A DNA stretch of 64,000 nucleotides from Escallonia rubra (Eukaryota > Streptophyta > Magnoliopsida > Escalloniales > Escalloniaceae), in the NCBI GenBank assembly GCA_033065855.1, contig JAVXUO010000597.1:84493-148492 (forward strand), read 5' to 3'. The first letter of the stretch is position 1; every line of letters begins with the position of its first letter. The position numbers and the translations under genes are program-made. The notes below the pieces were generated by a model. That model was given only the letters and a program-made list of their open reading frames with translations. It was not told the origin of the DNA and did not search any database. Shown piece by piece: positions 47,833 through 57,659 of the stretch.

Positions 47833-48221
47833 CAGAGCAAGACCGGACTGGAAGTGTCATTTGTGCCCCTCTCGTGTGGGGTCTACAAATGGACTTTTTT
47901 GGACAGAAGTTCGGAAAAGGATCACTGTGGCAAATGGCGCAATGTTTGAGGACTAAAATAGATAAAATTTTTGTTTAGGGACTAATGTAGAAAAATGCGT
48001 ATAGTACTGGGACCACCCGGGTTGTTGCCTCAATTTTCAATGTCGCTCTATGACGTACCAGTGTGGTTAATATCCTTTTTGAGAATTTGAGTTGGCTGTT
48101 GATATGCTCTAGGGAAAGCCTTGCCGCATCTTCTTATCGATAATTCCAGCTCCTGGACATTCATCTTTCTTCGTGAATTAAACTGAATTTAAGAACCTTT
48201 GTCGAACAGGCCTAGAACATT
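47833..48221. other. unassigned spacer
   Basis: Contains TTTAGGGACTAATGTAGAAA, a phrase like the ends of other plant MULE families, but no second end is seen. No gene. Confidence 0.35.
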
Positions 48222-48609
48222 GTGCCGGCGAGGGCCTTAGGGTTATGACCCCGTCGGTTGATTGTGCTGGGGAGGGCTAGAGCCCTCGGTTGAGTGTGCT
48301 GGCGAGGGCCGGAGCCCTTCAGTTGACTGTGCTGGTGAAGGCCGGAGCCCCCGGTTGAGTGTGCTGGCGAGGGTCTTAGGGTTGTGAGCCCGTCCCGCCG
48401 CGAGAGCCAGAATCTGTCGGTTGACTATGTTGGCAAGGGCCGGAGCCCCTGGTTGAGTGTGTCGGTGAGGGCCTTAAGGTTGTGAGCTCGTCCCGCCGTA
48501 GGGGCCGAAGCCCGTCGGTTGACTGTGCTAGCGAGGGCCGGAGCCCCTAGTTGAGTGTGCCGGCGAGGACCTTAAGATTGTGAGCCCGTCCCGCCATGGG
48601 GGCTGGAGC
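48222..48609 (+). repeat. GC-rich higher-order tandem repeat, ~98-bp unit
   Basis: GGCGAGGGCCTTAGGGTTGT with CCCGTCCCGCCG, then TCGGTTGACTGTGCTGGCGA and GGGCCGGAGCCCCTGGTTGA, recurs with starts near 48366, 48464 and 48562. Shorter ~40-base variants occur before that. Period about 98 bases. Probably a satellite inside a larger element; none recognised. Confidence 0.75.
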
Positions 48610-48767
48610 GGCGACGAGCATCGCGGAATGGTACATAGATGACGATGCGCGTTCGTGTGTGGCGGTTGTTGCGAGGATGATACGTGGGCAACAATGGGCG
48701 TCGCGCTACTGATGATGGTGGTTGAGCGTTGTTGAGCGAGAAGTCAGCAGTGTACAGCCTGTCTCTC

Positions 48768-48935
48768 CCCCCCCCCCCCCGCGCCGAAGACAAGGGTGGT
48801 CGACCCCCCTTTCCAAGGAGGGGGGCCGACCCCTTTCCAAGGTGGGTGATCGACCCCCTAGCAAAGAGTGTGGCCGACCCCTTTACAAGGTGGGTGGTCG
48901 ACCCCCTTCTCAGGGGGGTGGCCGACCCCTCGGGG
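48768..48935. repeat. poly(C) run and ~48-bp GC-rich tandem repeat
   Basis: After a C-run (48769-48781), about three units alternate GTCGACCCCC and GCCGACCCC blocks separated by TTTCCAAGG-like or TTACAAGG-like spacers. On the minus strand they read as a 16-residue repeat (GSATPLRRGSTTHLVK), but there is no sign this is a real protein. Confidence 0.75.
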
Positions 48936-50128
48936 AAGAAATGCACTTTCGACTGCTGTCCGGATGCTCGAGGTACGGAGCGCTTTGATCGACTAACGAT
49001 GTTGAGCAAATTTGACTACCAAGTGGATGATGTGTCGTGCAATACGTGTTCCTTAGCGGGCCCAAGGGGTGCGGTCTGGATTGGTTGTGAACAATATGTT
49101 ATCTCTTTTATTTCTTTCATTAGGATTTATGGTTAATTATTATACATTTGTTTCCATTTTAACCAAAATAATCCATAAATTTCTTACAATTAAGTTGAAA
49201 TTCATGATCCTAAATCAGCTACATAGATCACGAGATATGCGTGAATATCTATCCAGCTGAAATACATGATCTAAAATGACCAAATGCCAACACAATAATA
49301 CAAATGGACCATATCCTAGTGTTGACTCTGTGATTGGATTTTGAGTTCTCAACAGTTCATAAAACTCTGTGGAACCATTTTGTCTTTTGGTCTACTAGTG
49401 TCAAAGTAGTACAATAAATTACACTTTCTCTAAATTCAGGAATTAGAGAGTTTTCTGATATTAGTACAAGCCAACCTATAAAGATGAGCAACTCCATACA
49501 CATGAACTCCGGTTTTTGTTCTATTTGCTATAATAACACACATGTAGCATACACCAGCAAAAGGGAAGCTAAAGTGCATAAAGAAAGGAAAAATGTAGGG
49601 TAGTTTCATCGCATCAGGGGGGATAAAACTTAATTTAGTTGAGACTAAATTGTGGCAGTCCTGCTAAAATACGCTTGATCGCAGTTAGTACCTTCTCCTT
49701 CCCTCACATAACCACATTTTTTTTTCTCCCATTCCCTATAATACTCTCATTTCAATACCCAAAGGGCTATTCACACTGGACTACCTATTGTTCCCTTAAA
49801 TACAATACATATTACTAGTTTTCTTATTAACCACTCACGATTATTGGCATAGATGATTTTTTACAATTGGAAATGTAGGTTCATCAATCCATATGATTTT
49901 CTAAAACAATAGAGGACTTGTATTTGTTTAAAGAAAGGACAAGCCAAACTTGCCTAATAAGCTAGAGACAAAGCAAACAACTATACAGAAAAAACCTGTC
50001 GAGAATATAGAAATTAAGAATGTGTCAAATAGCTAAGAAACGAGAGTATAAAGTCCGGGACTAGTCAGCAGAATTCGAGTTTGTCTCGGGCTCAAGGAGT
50101 TCAGAGGGGTGGAACAGGAAAGGGTATA
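48936..50128. other. unassigned AT-rich stretch
   Basis: No recognised coding sequence, RNA gene or element boundary. If the CYCLOPS-like exon that follows is a gene relic, the last few hundred bases would be its former 5' flank. Confidence 0.35.
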
Positions 50129-50334
50129 ATGGAGATGGAAGGAAGAGGCTACTCGGATTTCTACAGGAACACAAACGAAGAGTTGTTCTTAAAATCCATG
50201 ATGGAGGGATCGGTTGGAGTGCCGATCATAGAGATGTGTTTCAAGAATCTTTCTCATAACTTCCGTACTGATAGCAAGGAGCTCTTAAAAAATTTGGCTA
50301 ACGAATGCAAAGGCAAGCAATTATTACGCTCTTA
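50129..50334 (+). pseudogene. CYCLOPS/IPD3-like first-exon fragment
   Basis: From ATG at 50129 the frame reads MEMEGRGYSDFYRNTNEELF, LKSMMEGSVGVP, EMCFKNLSHNFRTDSKELL and stops at 50332-50334. From memory this resembles the N-terminus of CYCLOPS/IPD3 (MEGRGFSGLYRNSSEELFLK, ...GMPVPTMEMLGFKN, ...FRTDSEELFK), the nuclear coiled-coil transcription factor phosphorylated by CCaMK in root-nodule and mycorrhizal symbiosis. Only ~65 codons match. After AATGCAAAG the sequence is GCAAGC, which could be a GC-type or decayed splice donor. No further CYCLOPS exon (activation domain, coiled coil) is seen in the window, and L1-type LINE sequence follows. It is probably a truncated paralogue. Confidence 0.65.
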
Positions 50335-50666
50335 ATTTGATGATCTATATGTCTTATGTCGCTCAAAATCGGCTTTGAAGTAGTGGAACTCCCTTGTCTA
50401 CCTTTAGTCTTTTGATGCATAAAGCTACAATTCACCAAAATTTAGGCCCAACTAGATCCACTGATGGCATTCCCACACGAGTACGAATTTTGTGCTCTCT
50501 CAAGTATGTTCGAGAGCAAAATATGGGCTACATTCTGAATTTCAACACACACATCTCTTTACCCCATCCCACCTGATGATTCTTTGATAAAATCATATCT
50601 TTCATCAAGCAAGCAACCAATCTGCAAGGTAGAGGCAGCCGGCCTTAAACGGCTCCAACGATCATC

Positions 50667-51410
50667 ATGGGCATTTTGGCCTGGAATTGTCAGGGTGTGG
50701 GGAACCCCCCGACAATTCAGGCTCTAAAGGCGCTCTCAAGGCTCCATTCCCATGACCTAATTTTCCTCTCAGAAACTAAAATGGGCACACCTCATATGCT
50801 TAGGTTGAAACGAATCCTCTGTTATTCGCAATCTTATTGCATAAACCCAAGTGGATTATCGGGTGGACTCTGCCTCTACTGGCGAAACTCTCTTGAGCTA
50901 TAAATAGTTAAAACATCAAACACATCATTCTTGCTTTGGTATCTACTCCTTCCAACAGCTTCAAATACATTATCTCCTTTGTTTATGCTCCCATTGATGA
51001 TGTTGAACGAAGAGGTCTGTGGCACTATTTAGTCTCTGATTAGCCATCGTCGGAAAAAGGATGGCTTGTCATTGGTGACCTCAGTGATATTTCATCGAAT
51101 GATGAGAAAATTGGCGGGCTTTGAAGACCAGACAGATTGCTTTCAGACTTCCAAAATTTCAGTAATCATGGAGAACTACTTGATCTTGGCTAGGTGGGGG
51201 TATCCATACACCTAGAACAACCACAGGCACGGCAAAGCAAATATCCGCCATGCGTCTGGATAAGGCCTTGGCAAACCCAGCTTGGAAAATAAATTTTCCA
51301 ACGGCACTACTGCATCACCTTAAACTTGGTGGGTCTGACCACGTTCCAATCTTGCTCAATCTTCGGGGTGCAACAAATCAATTCAGAAAACAGTTTACCT
51401 TTTAATCAGG
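50667..51410 (+). pseudogene. LINE endonuclease part of ORF2
   Basis: Starts MGILAWNCQGVGNPPTIQAL and continues with SRLHSHDLIFLSETKM, the EEP endonuclease start typical of plant L1 ORF2. A stop follows after 78 codons; similarity (GDLSDI for the GDFN motif, DRLLSDFQNFS) resumes in other frames to ~51400. This enzyme would nick target DNA for target-primed reverse transcription. Confidence 0.8.
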
Positions 51411-51949
51411 TTGGATAAGAAATGTGTCGACTGAAGACATTATCAAATCAGCCTGGGCAACTAATGTTCATGGATCTCTTTTGGTTCAAAATTGTGAAAA
51501 AGATTGCTGCTGTTCGCGTTGCCCTTATCCAATGGAAAAAAGTCAATCGAACTAATGCTCAAAATCACATCCTTGAACTCTCGGCTGAACTCAATAATTA
51601 TAATGAAGCTAATACTTTCCTGAGCAATGAGTTCCAAAAGGTGGAAACCCAGTTAAAGCAAGCATGGCTAGATGAGGAGCTTTACTAGCTTGACAAAGCC
51701 TGAGCTGCTTGGCTCGAAGCGGGAGACAAAAACACTGCTTTATTTCACTCAAAAGTCATTCAACGCCGCCAAGAGAACAAAATTTATGGATGAGAAGATG
51801 AGCATGGTATATGGCAGGAAGGCAACTTTAAGGTGAATCAAATCGTACTGAAATATTTCAAGTCCATTTTCAGCTCTTCAACCCTCAGAGATTTTGATGC
51901 GGTGCTAAACTCAGTTGAAACCAAAGTCACTCGACAAATAAAATTTCAA

Positions 51950-53204
51950 CCTCACCAAAGCATTCACTGATGAGGAAATTAAATAAGCAGTCTTTAGCAC
52001 TAAACCTTCATGTGCTTTAGGACCTGATGGAATGACTGGTAGCTTCTACCAAGCATACTGGCACGTCGTAGGTTCAGACATAAAAGCAGCATTTCGAAGC
52101 TATTTTCATAGTGGTCATCTCCTCAAAGCTATCAATCACACAAACATCACTTTGGTTCCAAAAGTAAAATGCCCTATGAACATGAACCAGCTTTGGCCTA
52201 TCTCACTGTGCAATGTCTGTTACAAAATCATTGCGAAAGTCTTAGCCGTGCGATTTCAAAAAGTCCTCCCCAACATCATCAATGAGTCTCAAAGCACCTT
52301 TGTATCTAGCTGCATAATTAGTGACAACATCATTCTGGCCCATAAAATACTTCAGCATCTGAAGAATAAGCGATCTGGTAAGTTCTACTCCATGGCCCTT
52401 AAACTTGACATGAGTAAAGCTTTTGATAGAGTTGAATGGCCTTTTGTGGAAACTATAATGCGAAAGATGGGTTTTGATGAGATCTAGATACGCTAGATTA
52501 TGGGCTGTCTTCAAACAGTATCCTACTCGATCCTAATTAATGGTGAGTGTAATGGCTTCTTTCGACCATCCCGAGGCATATGTCAAGGCGATTCGCTCTC
52601 CTCGTACATTTTCATTCTTTGTGCAGAAGGCATCTCCTCGCTCCTCAGATCTGCCGAACTAAACCAAAACATCCGAGGTGTGAAAATAAGCCGGAACTAC
52701 CCAGCCATAAGCCATTTACTTTTTGCAGATGACACGCTCTTATGCACACGCGCCTCTTTTGCAAATGCAGTTTGCTTGCATCAAATCTTCCACACTTATG
52801 GTTGTGCTTCTGGGCAAATCATAAACCCACAAAAATCTATAATCTTTTTTAGCAAAAACACTTCTTCATCAACTAGAAACATCATCCGTCACCAGCTGAG
52901 AATATTTAGTGATATGGAAAAAGGAAAGTATCTTGGCCTGCCATCTAACATTGGAAGAAAAAAGCGTGACTTATTCTCTAATCTCCGTGAAAATATTTGG
53001 ACTCATTGTGAAGGGTGGCAAGTCTCCCTACTCTCTCCAGCAGGTAAAGAGGTTTTAATTAAGTCCGTCCTTACAGCAATTCCTGCATATGCCCTATCAT
53101 GCTTTAAGCTCCCCAGTGGTCTTAATAAAGAACTTCAAGCCACCATGGCCCGGTTTTGGTGGAATTCTGGACACAAAGATAATAGTATTCACTGGTTATC
53201 CTAG
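51950..53204 (+). pseudogene. LINE reverse transcriptase part of ORF2
   Basis: Contains PSCALGPDGMTGSFYQAYW, ISLCNVCYKIIAKVLAVRF, LDMSKAFDRVEW, GICQGDSLSSYIFILC and the catalytic FADD box in HLLFADDTLLC near 52715. A stop at ~52486 splits the palm in two frames. Ordinary L1 polymerase otherwise. Confidence 0.88.
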
Positions 53205-53689
53205 GATAAATTAGCATGTAGCAAAGCTGAAAGAGGACTTGGTTTCAAAGATCTAGAGCTCTTCAACTTAGCTTTGCTCGCCAAACAAGGATGGAGAGTT
53301 ATAACTACCCCAAACTCACGATTGAAGCAATCACTCAAGGGCAAGTATTATCCGAACTCCTTTTTCCTAGTTGCTCACCTTGGATCAAACCCTTCATGGA
53401 TATGGTGCAACCTCTAAGTTGGAAGGGATATTCTTTTAAAAGGCATCTGTTGGAGCATTGGTGATGACAAGAATGTCAATATTTGGGAAGATCCTTGGCT
53501 ACCTTATAGCCATAATTTTTTACCTATTTTTTCTGCTAAGTTGTAAACTGTATCAACAGTCAACGACCTCATAATTCCAACGGCTGGACAATGGAACATA
53601 GATCTCATGAAAAGCTCTTTCCACCCTTCTGATGCTTCTACAATCCTCAAAATCCTCTTACCTCAAGTGGCAACAGAAGACCGACTAGT

Positions 53690-54720
53690 TTGGCCTTCAC
53701 CGCTAATGGAGCCTACTCTGTTAGCTCTGGCTATGAATTAGCAGGTTTCCTAAAGCGAAATGGACTACTCGGAAAACAAGCTAAAAGGGAATCGTCTTCT
53801 AGACAAGCCATCAAACCATTTTGGAGATCCATTTGGTCAACTCAAGTTGCTGGCAAGATAAAATATTTCATTTGGAAACGTACCCATAATATTGTGGCAA
53901 CAAGGTATAATCTCATAAACCAACACATTTCTTGTGATCCATCTTGTGTTCTTTGCCAAGATAATGAGAAAACTATGATCCACCTTGTTCTAGCTTGCCC
54001 TTTTTCAAAAGCTTTATGGTTCTCGCTCAATTTCCCCTATGATCTTTCAAGCCTTCCAGCTAGCTTATTTGTAGCCTGGTGGGATAGAATTCACCTTTCC
54101 AATTCGTCTCATCCAGAGGGAACTGAAATTCTCTCCCTGGCTATGCATACAATCTGGAGAATTTGGAAGATAAGGAATGAAAAAATCTTTAAGGGCACAT
54201 CCACTTCTTCGCTAATGGGATGCAAAAAGGAAATTCTGTTGCGGCATGGTTCTTACCTCCGTCGGGTTACACAAAACTAAACTTTGATGCCTCCTTCATG
54301 GACCAAAATGGATCTGGTGGAATTGGTTTTGTTCTTTGAAACGAAACGGGGATGTTCCTTACAGCTAGAGTAATTCATCTTCCTCACTGTCTCAGTGCCC
54401 AAACTGCGGAAGCACTAGTAATGAGAGAAGCACTAAATCTGACATCTGAAATACCACTTTCACATATCATCATTGAAGGTGACTCCTATGGCATCATATC
54501 ATTTGTAGACACAAACAAACCTCTGCCTCTAGACATCGAAGTTATTATCCTGGACTGTAAGGGGCCTTAAAAAACAATTCCAGAAGATTTACCTCAATTT
54601 CACTCCACGGGCTAGTAATCGCTCAGTGCATGTTGTAGCGAATTATTCTCGCTCAACAAACGGGATAACTACATGGACTTCACTGCCTCTTTCCTGGTTA
54701 ATTAGCTCCCTTTGGGGAGA
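53690..54720 (+). pseudogene. LINE zf-RVT and RNase H part of ORF2
   Basis: The zf-RVT region has FIWKRTHNIVATRYNL, CDPSCVLC and HLVLACPFSKALW. The RNase H part has FDASF in another frame, AEALVMREAL and IIIEGDSYGI. RNase H at the C-terminus is usual for plant L1. Broken by frame changes. Confidence 0.8.
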
Positions 54721-54765
54721 CTTGGGATTTTGTTAAGTTTTCTTTAAGTTTTAAGTTTCTACTTT

Positions 54766-54972
54766 GGATCATTTGCACATAAAACCCTATACTTTAAGGG
54801 TTTGTGCGCAGTTCACCCCGATTTTTTAATTTTGGCTCAATTTACCTCACGATTTAGAAAATTGAGCACATTTCACCAATTAACGAGCTTAACTCCAATT
54901 TATTGGATGCCCGTCAATTGCCCAGGGACAAAATTGTAACTTCATAATTCTTGGCAGCCACATCAGCATTCA
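54766..54972 (+). repeat. terminal repeat of the GRF MULE, copy 2
   Basis: Starts GGATCATTTGCACATAAAAC as in copy 1 and ends near CACATCAGCATTCA. It carries a few substitutions and one ~9-base gap relative to 41421-41636. It borders the GRF gene rather than the transposase, so it is the opposite end of the element. Confidence 0.8.
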
Positions 54973-55230
54973 ATCAGCTACTTTTTGCCATGATTTCCCC
55001 CCAAATCAATTCCCCTAACGTTTTCCCTCCAAACCCCAACACTGCTTATACCTACACACATGCATGACATACATACAAGCACAGACGAAGAAGAAGAAGA
55101 AGAAGCAACTGGGGTTGTAACCGCATTCCACCCTAAATTAGTCCAAAATCTTCAAACCCACAACACTGGGAGGTCAATTTGGAAAGCCCTTGAAATTTTT
55201 CCCAAATTTCAAAAAAGAATTAGGGTTCAT

Positions 55231-55816
55231 ATGGGTGAAATGGGTTCAAGCAGCAATTCAAATGATGCCAAGTTGTACTGCCATTGTGGAGAGTCTTGAC
55301 CCTCACATTCTTGGACAAAACGTAATTCAGGCAGAAGGTTTATGGGATTGTAAGAACTACAAGGTAAGCAATTTCAAATTTTGATTGTACTGATTTTCGC
55401 TAACAAAAATTAACTGGGAATTTGCATTCAAGAACACTCGTGTGGACACTTTGAATGGTTGGATCCAGAAGTTTGTGAACGAGGGAAGGTTTTTGGTAGG
55501 ATGGTGTTGACAAAAGTTGATGAATTAAGAGCAAAACAATTGGATTATGATAAGTCAATTAAAGAACTGGAAAAAAAAAAAGAATGAGCTGCTTATGGAT
55601 ATGAACAAGCTGCTAATCGAGAAGAATGAAGTTCTTGTGAAGATAAATGAAGAATTAAAAGACAAGGAATTGGCTGCTGAGAGGATACTTGAAACTACAC
55701 TGCGAAGGAAGCAGATATATTTGGCCATGTTTATGTTGTTATTGTTGATTTGTATTTACTTGTTAACAAAGAGAAATGAGAATATGAGTGGGGAAAGGTT
55801 GTTGTTCTTAGCTTAA
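55231..55816 (+). pseudogene. GRF zinc-finger, coiled-coil, tail-anchored membrane protein of the MULE
   Basis: Exon 1 (55231-55363) encodes a Ser/Asn-rich start and YCHCGE, then in a neighbouring frame SWTKRNSGRRFMG, the GRF signature. The donor is CTACAAG|GTAAGC. Exon 2 (55433-55816) begins EHSCGHFEWLDPEVCERG, again in a shifted frame, completing the Cys set. A Lys/Glu-rich coiled coil (NKLLIEKNEVLVKINEELKD) and one hydrophobic segment (IYLAMFMLLLLICIYLL) near the C-terminus follow. GRF fingers bind nucleic acid in other proteins. The tail predicts a membrane anchor with the finger on the cytosolic or nucleoplasmic side. Small indels break this copy. Its function in the element is unknown; it is convergent with the transposase in both fragments. 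Confidence 0.78.
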
Positions 55817-56202
55817 GGTAGCACAAAAAGTGGCCATATATGTATTGACACATTTGCAACTGATGAGTGAAATGTTTCTTTGTTTTGAGTTTATCTATGC
55901 ACTGACAATGGCAATATAATTTCTAAAACAATACAATTTCCAAAACAATACATAAGTAAATTCACTTACATCAAAGTCCATACTATATTTCATTTGCACT
56001 TGGCTGTTGACAACATATGTTCACAGTTACATCAAAGCAACCATCCACCAATACAACAGTTATACAAAAACCATCCACCATTACAAGTTCACACAAAACT
56101 AATCATCCACCATTACAAGTTCACACAAAAACCAGCCATCCACCAATAATGTAATCAATATTAGGATTTACATAACATTTAGAAAAAGTAAAGTCCAATA
56201 TT

Positions 56203-56600
56203 CTAATGCTTTACTTTGGATTGCCTTGTAGCTCTATGTAGAGCAGTTACTATAACAGCTGGTTGTCCTTTCCACAGTTTCCTTGGGCCTTGGACATTAA
56301 GTCCACCCACTCTAACTGGTTGGTGATCTAACTGTGCTTGCATGGGATTGACACCATTAGACATGAAATGTGTATTCATTGATGTTGTTTCATTCTCTTG
56401 AGGTGATGGTGTTGCACTCTCTTGAGTTGAAATGGCACCCACCTGTAATAAGTCAAACCACATTCAGTCCCAAACAAATGATCATATTTAGTTTAATAAA
56501 AGAACCTTGTTACATTAATAAATTTACCTTACTATCTCTCTGTCCACTTAGTGAATGAACATTTGCAGAACTCCTCTTCAACTGCAGGAACACAACTAAG
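56203..56600 (-). pseudogene. C-terminal exons of the MULE transposase, copy 2
   Basis: Minus strand: LKRSSANVHSLSGQRDSK exon with a GTAAAT donor at ~56527, then after TTACAG an exon reading VGAISTQESATPSPQENETT to HRATRQSKVKH and stop at 56203. It is the same as 45448-45825 in copy 1 apart from a few bases. Here the small-exon donor (AGTAAG|GTAAAT) is intact, while copy 1 has AATGAC|GTAAAT. Confidence 0.8.
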
Positions 56601-56618
56601 TTACTTCAAAATTGGTTT

Positions 56619-57010
56619 GTGCCTATATATAGTGGATTCTGGAGCTTATTCAAGGACTTCTCTCTCATTTGATATTTTCACCTTCTCTCTTTAAAACTCA
56701 TTCTCTCTGAATTTCTAGTGAAAGAAAGACATTCCACCTCCTGGCATTGGATCATTGACGCTGCACCCTTGACGCGGACTGTCGGTTACTGTCGCCCTTG
56801 TTCGTCGTCTCCCTGCCGACGCGGCACTGCCAGCCCTTGTGACTTGCCTGGGGAGCCTTGCTCTCAGCGCTTACTCCATCCTTGTTGTCTCCCACTTCGT
56901 CTACCTAGAATCCAACGCAGACTGCATCCTTTGTGGCACCTCTACGTGGCATTCGAACCGTCTCTCATTGGCAACATACATTCACTTTCGAGCTTTGGTA
57001 AATCCAAGGG
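56619..57010 (+). mobile_element. LTR-type element remnant related to 1.5-2.0 kb
   Basis: TATA-like GCCTATATATAGTGG near 56622, a C/T-rich leader, a GC-rich block, then GCATCCTTTGTGGCACCTCTACG, matching the order and final motifs of the segment at 1500-1990. Ends not defined. Broken, old. Confidence 0.35.
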
Positions 57011-57640
57011 TAACTTTAACCAAAAATTTGTGTGCCAATTTAATTCCACATTACACATAACTGCACCTTGCTAGATCAAAATAGATTTCTGAATTTTCGT
57101 CTCCCAATCTTAGACCTCATAATAAGTTATTTAAATTTACAATACACAAGTGCTCACACTTGCCAAGACAGTTATAATTAAGAGAACAAAGATTGAGACG
57201 ACTATAGAGACAAAGATTGAAGTTGCATTCACTACAACAAAATATAGTATAAAGGCTGTTTCTTTAGGACATTTGCCGTCATTAGCATCACGACGAGTTG
57301 TTGTCACTGGCATCACGACCATCTAGTGGTGGGTAAGTCGGGGAGAGAGAGAGAGAGAGAGAGAGAAAGAGGTGAGAGTCGTAGATCGCAGAGAGGTGAG
57401 AGGCAGACTTTTTGGGGTGTGGAAAGGAGGTGAAAAATTCAAAACAAAATAAAATTTCTCGGGTGCACTAGCCCCCCAAGTTCCCACGTGGTTTTGCCCC
57501 TGCCTATGCCCATGCCCCCCCCCCCCCCTCTCAACCCGCGCTACCTTTGCTAGTGAAGATAATAATAATGATCTCAACAATGACATTCTTTCTATTTGGA
57601 TCTTGCCTTTTAATTCTTAGGATTGACAACATTTGTCTCA
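57011..57640. other. low-complexity spacer with (GA)n and poly(C)
   Basis: A (GA)n tract at ~57342-57366 and a C-run at ~57517-57529. No gene recognised. Confidence 0.45.
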
Positions 57641-57659
57641 CGATGAAAAATCAATCCCA

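Larger units (their letters stand above)
50340..54765 (+). mobile_element. L1-type LINE, decayed
   Basis: Parts in order: AP-endonuclease, reverse transcriptase, zinc-binding reverse-transcriptase tail, RNase H. This is the order of ORF2 in plant L1 elements. ORF1 is not recognisable, so the copy is probably 5'-truncated; the start near 50340 is approximate. The 3' end lacks a poly(A) tail because the MULE fragment starts at 54766. ORF2 is broken by several stops and frame changes. Confidence 0.85.
54766..56618 (+). mobile_element. MULE copy 2 (two-gene PB1/GRF family), inverted, transposase mostly missing
   Basis: Order: terminal repeat (54766-54972), GRF gene (+, to 55816), ~386-base convergent spacer, last exons of the transposase (minus, 56203 to ~56600). 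Sequence departs from copy 1 at ~56618, just after CTTCAAAATTGGTTT, where LTR-like sequence begins. It shares ~0.9 kb with copy 1 at very high identity, for example one amino-acid difference in 79 tail residues. It inserted at or near the end of the LINE. Confidence 0.82.
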
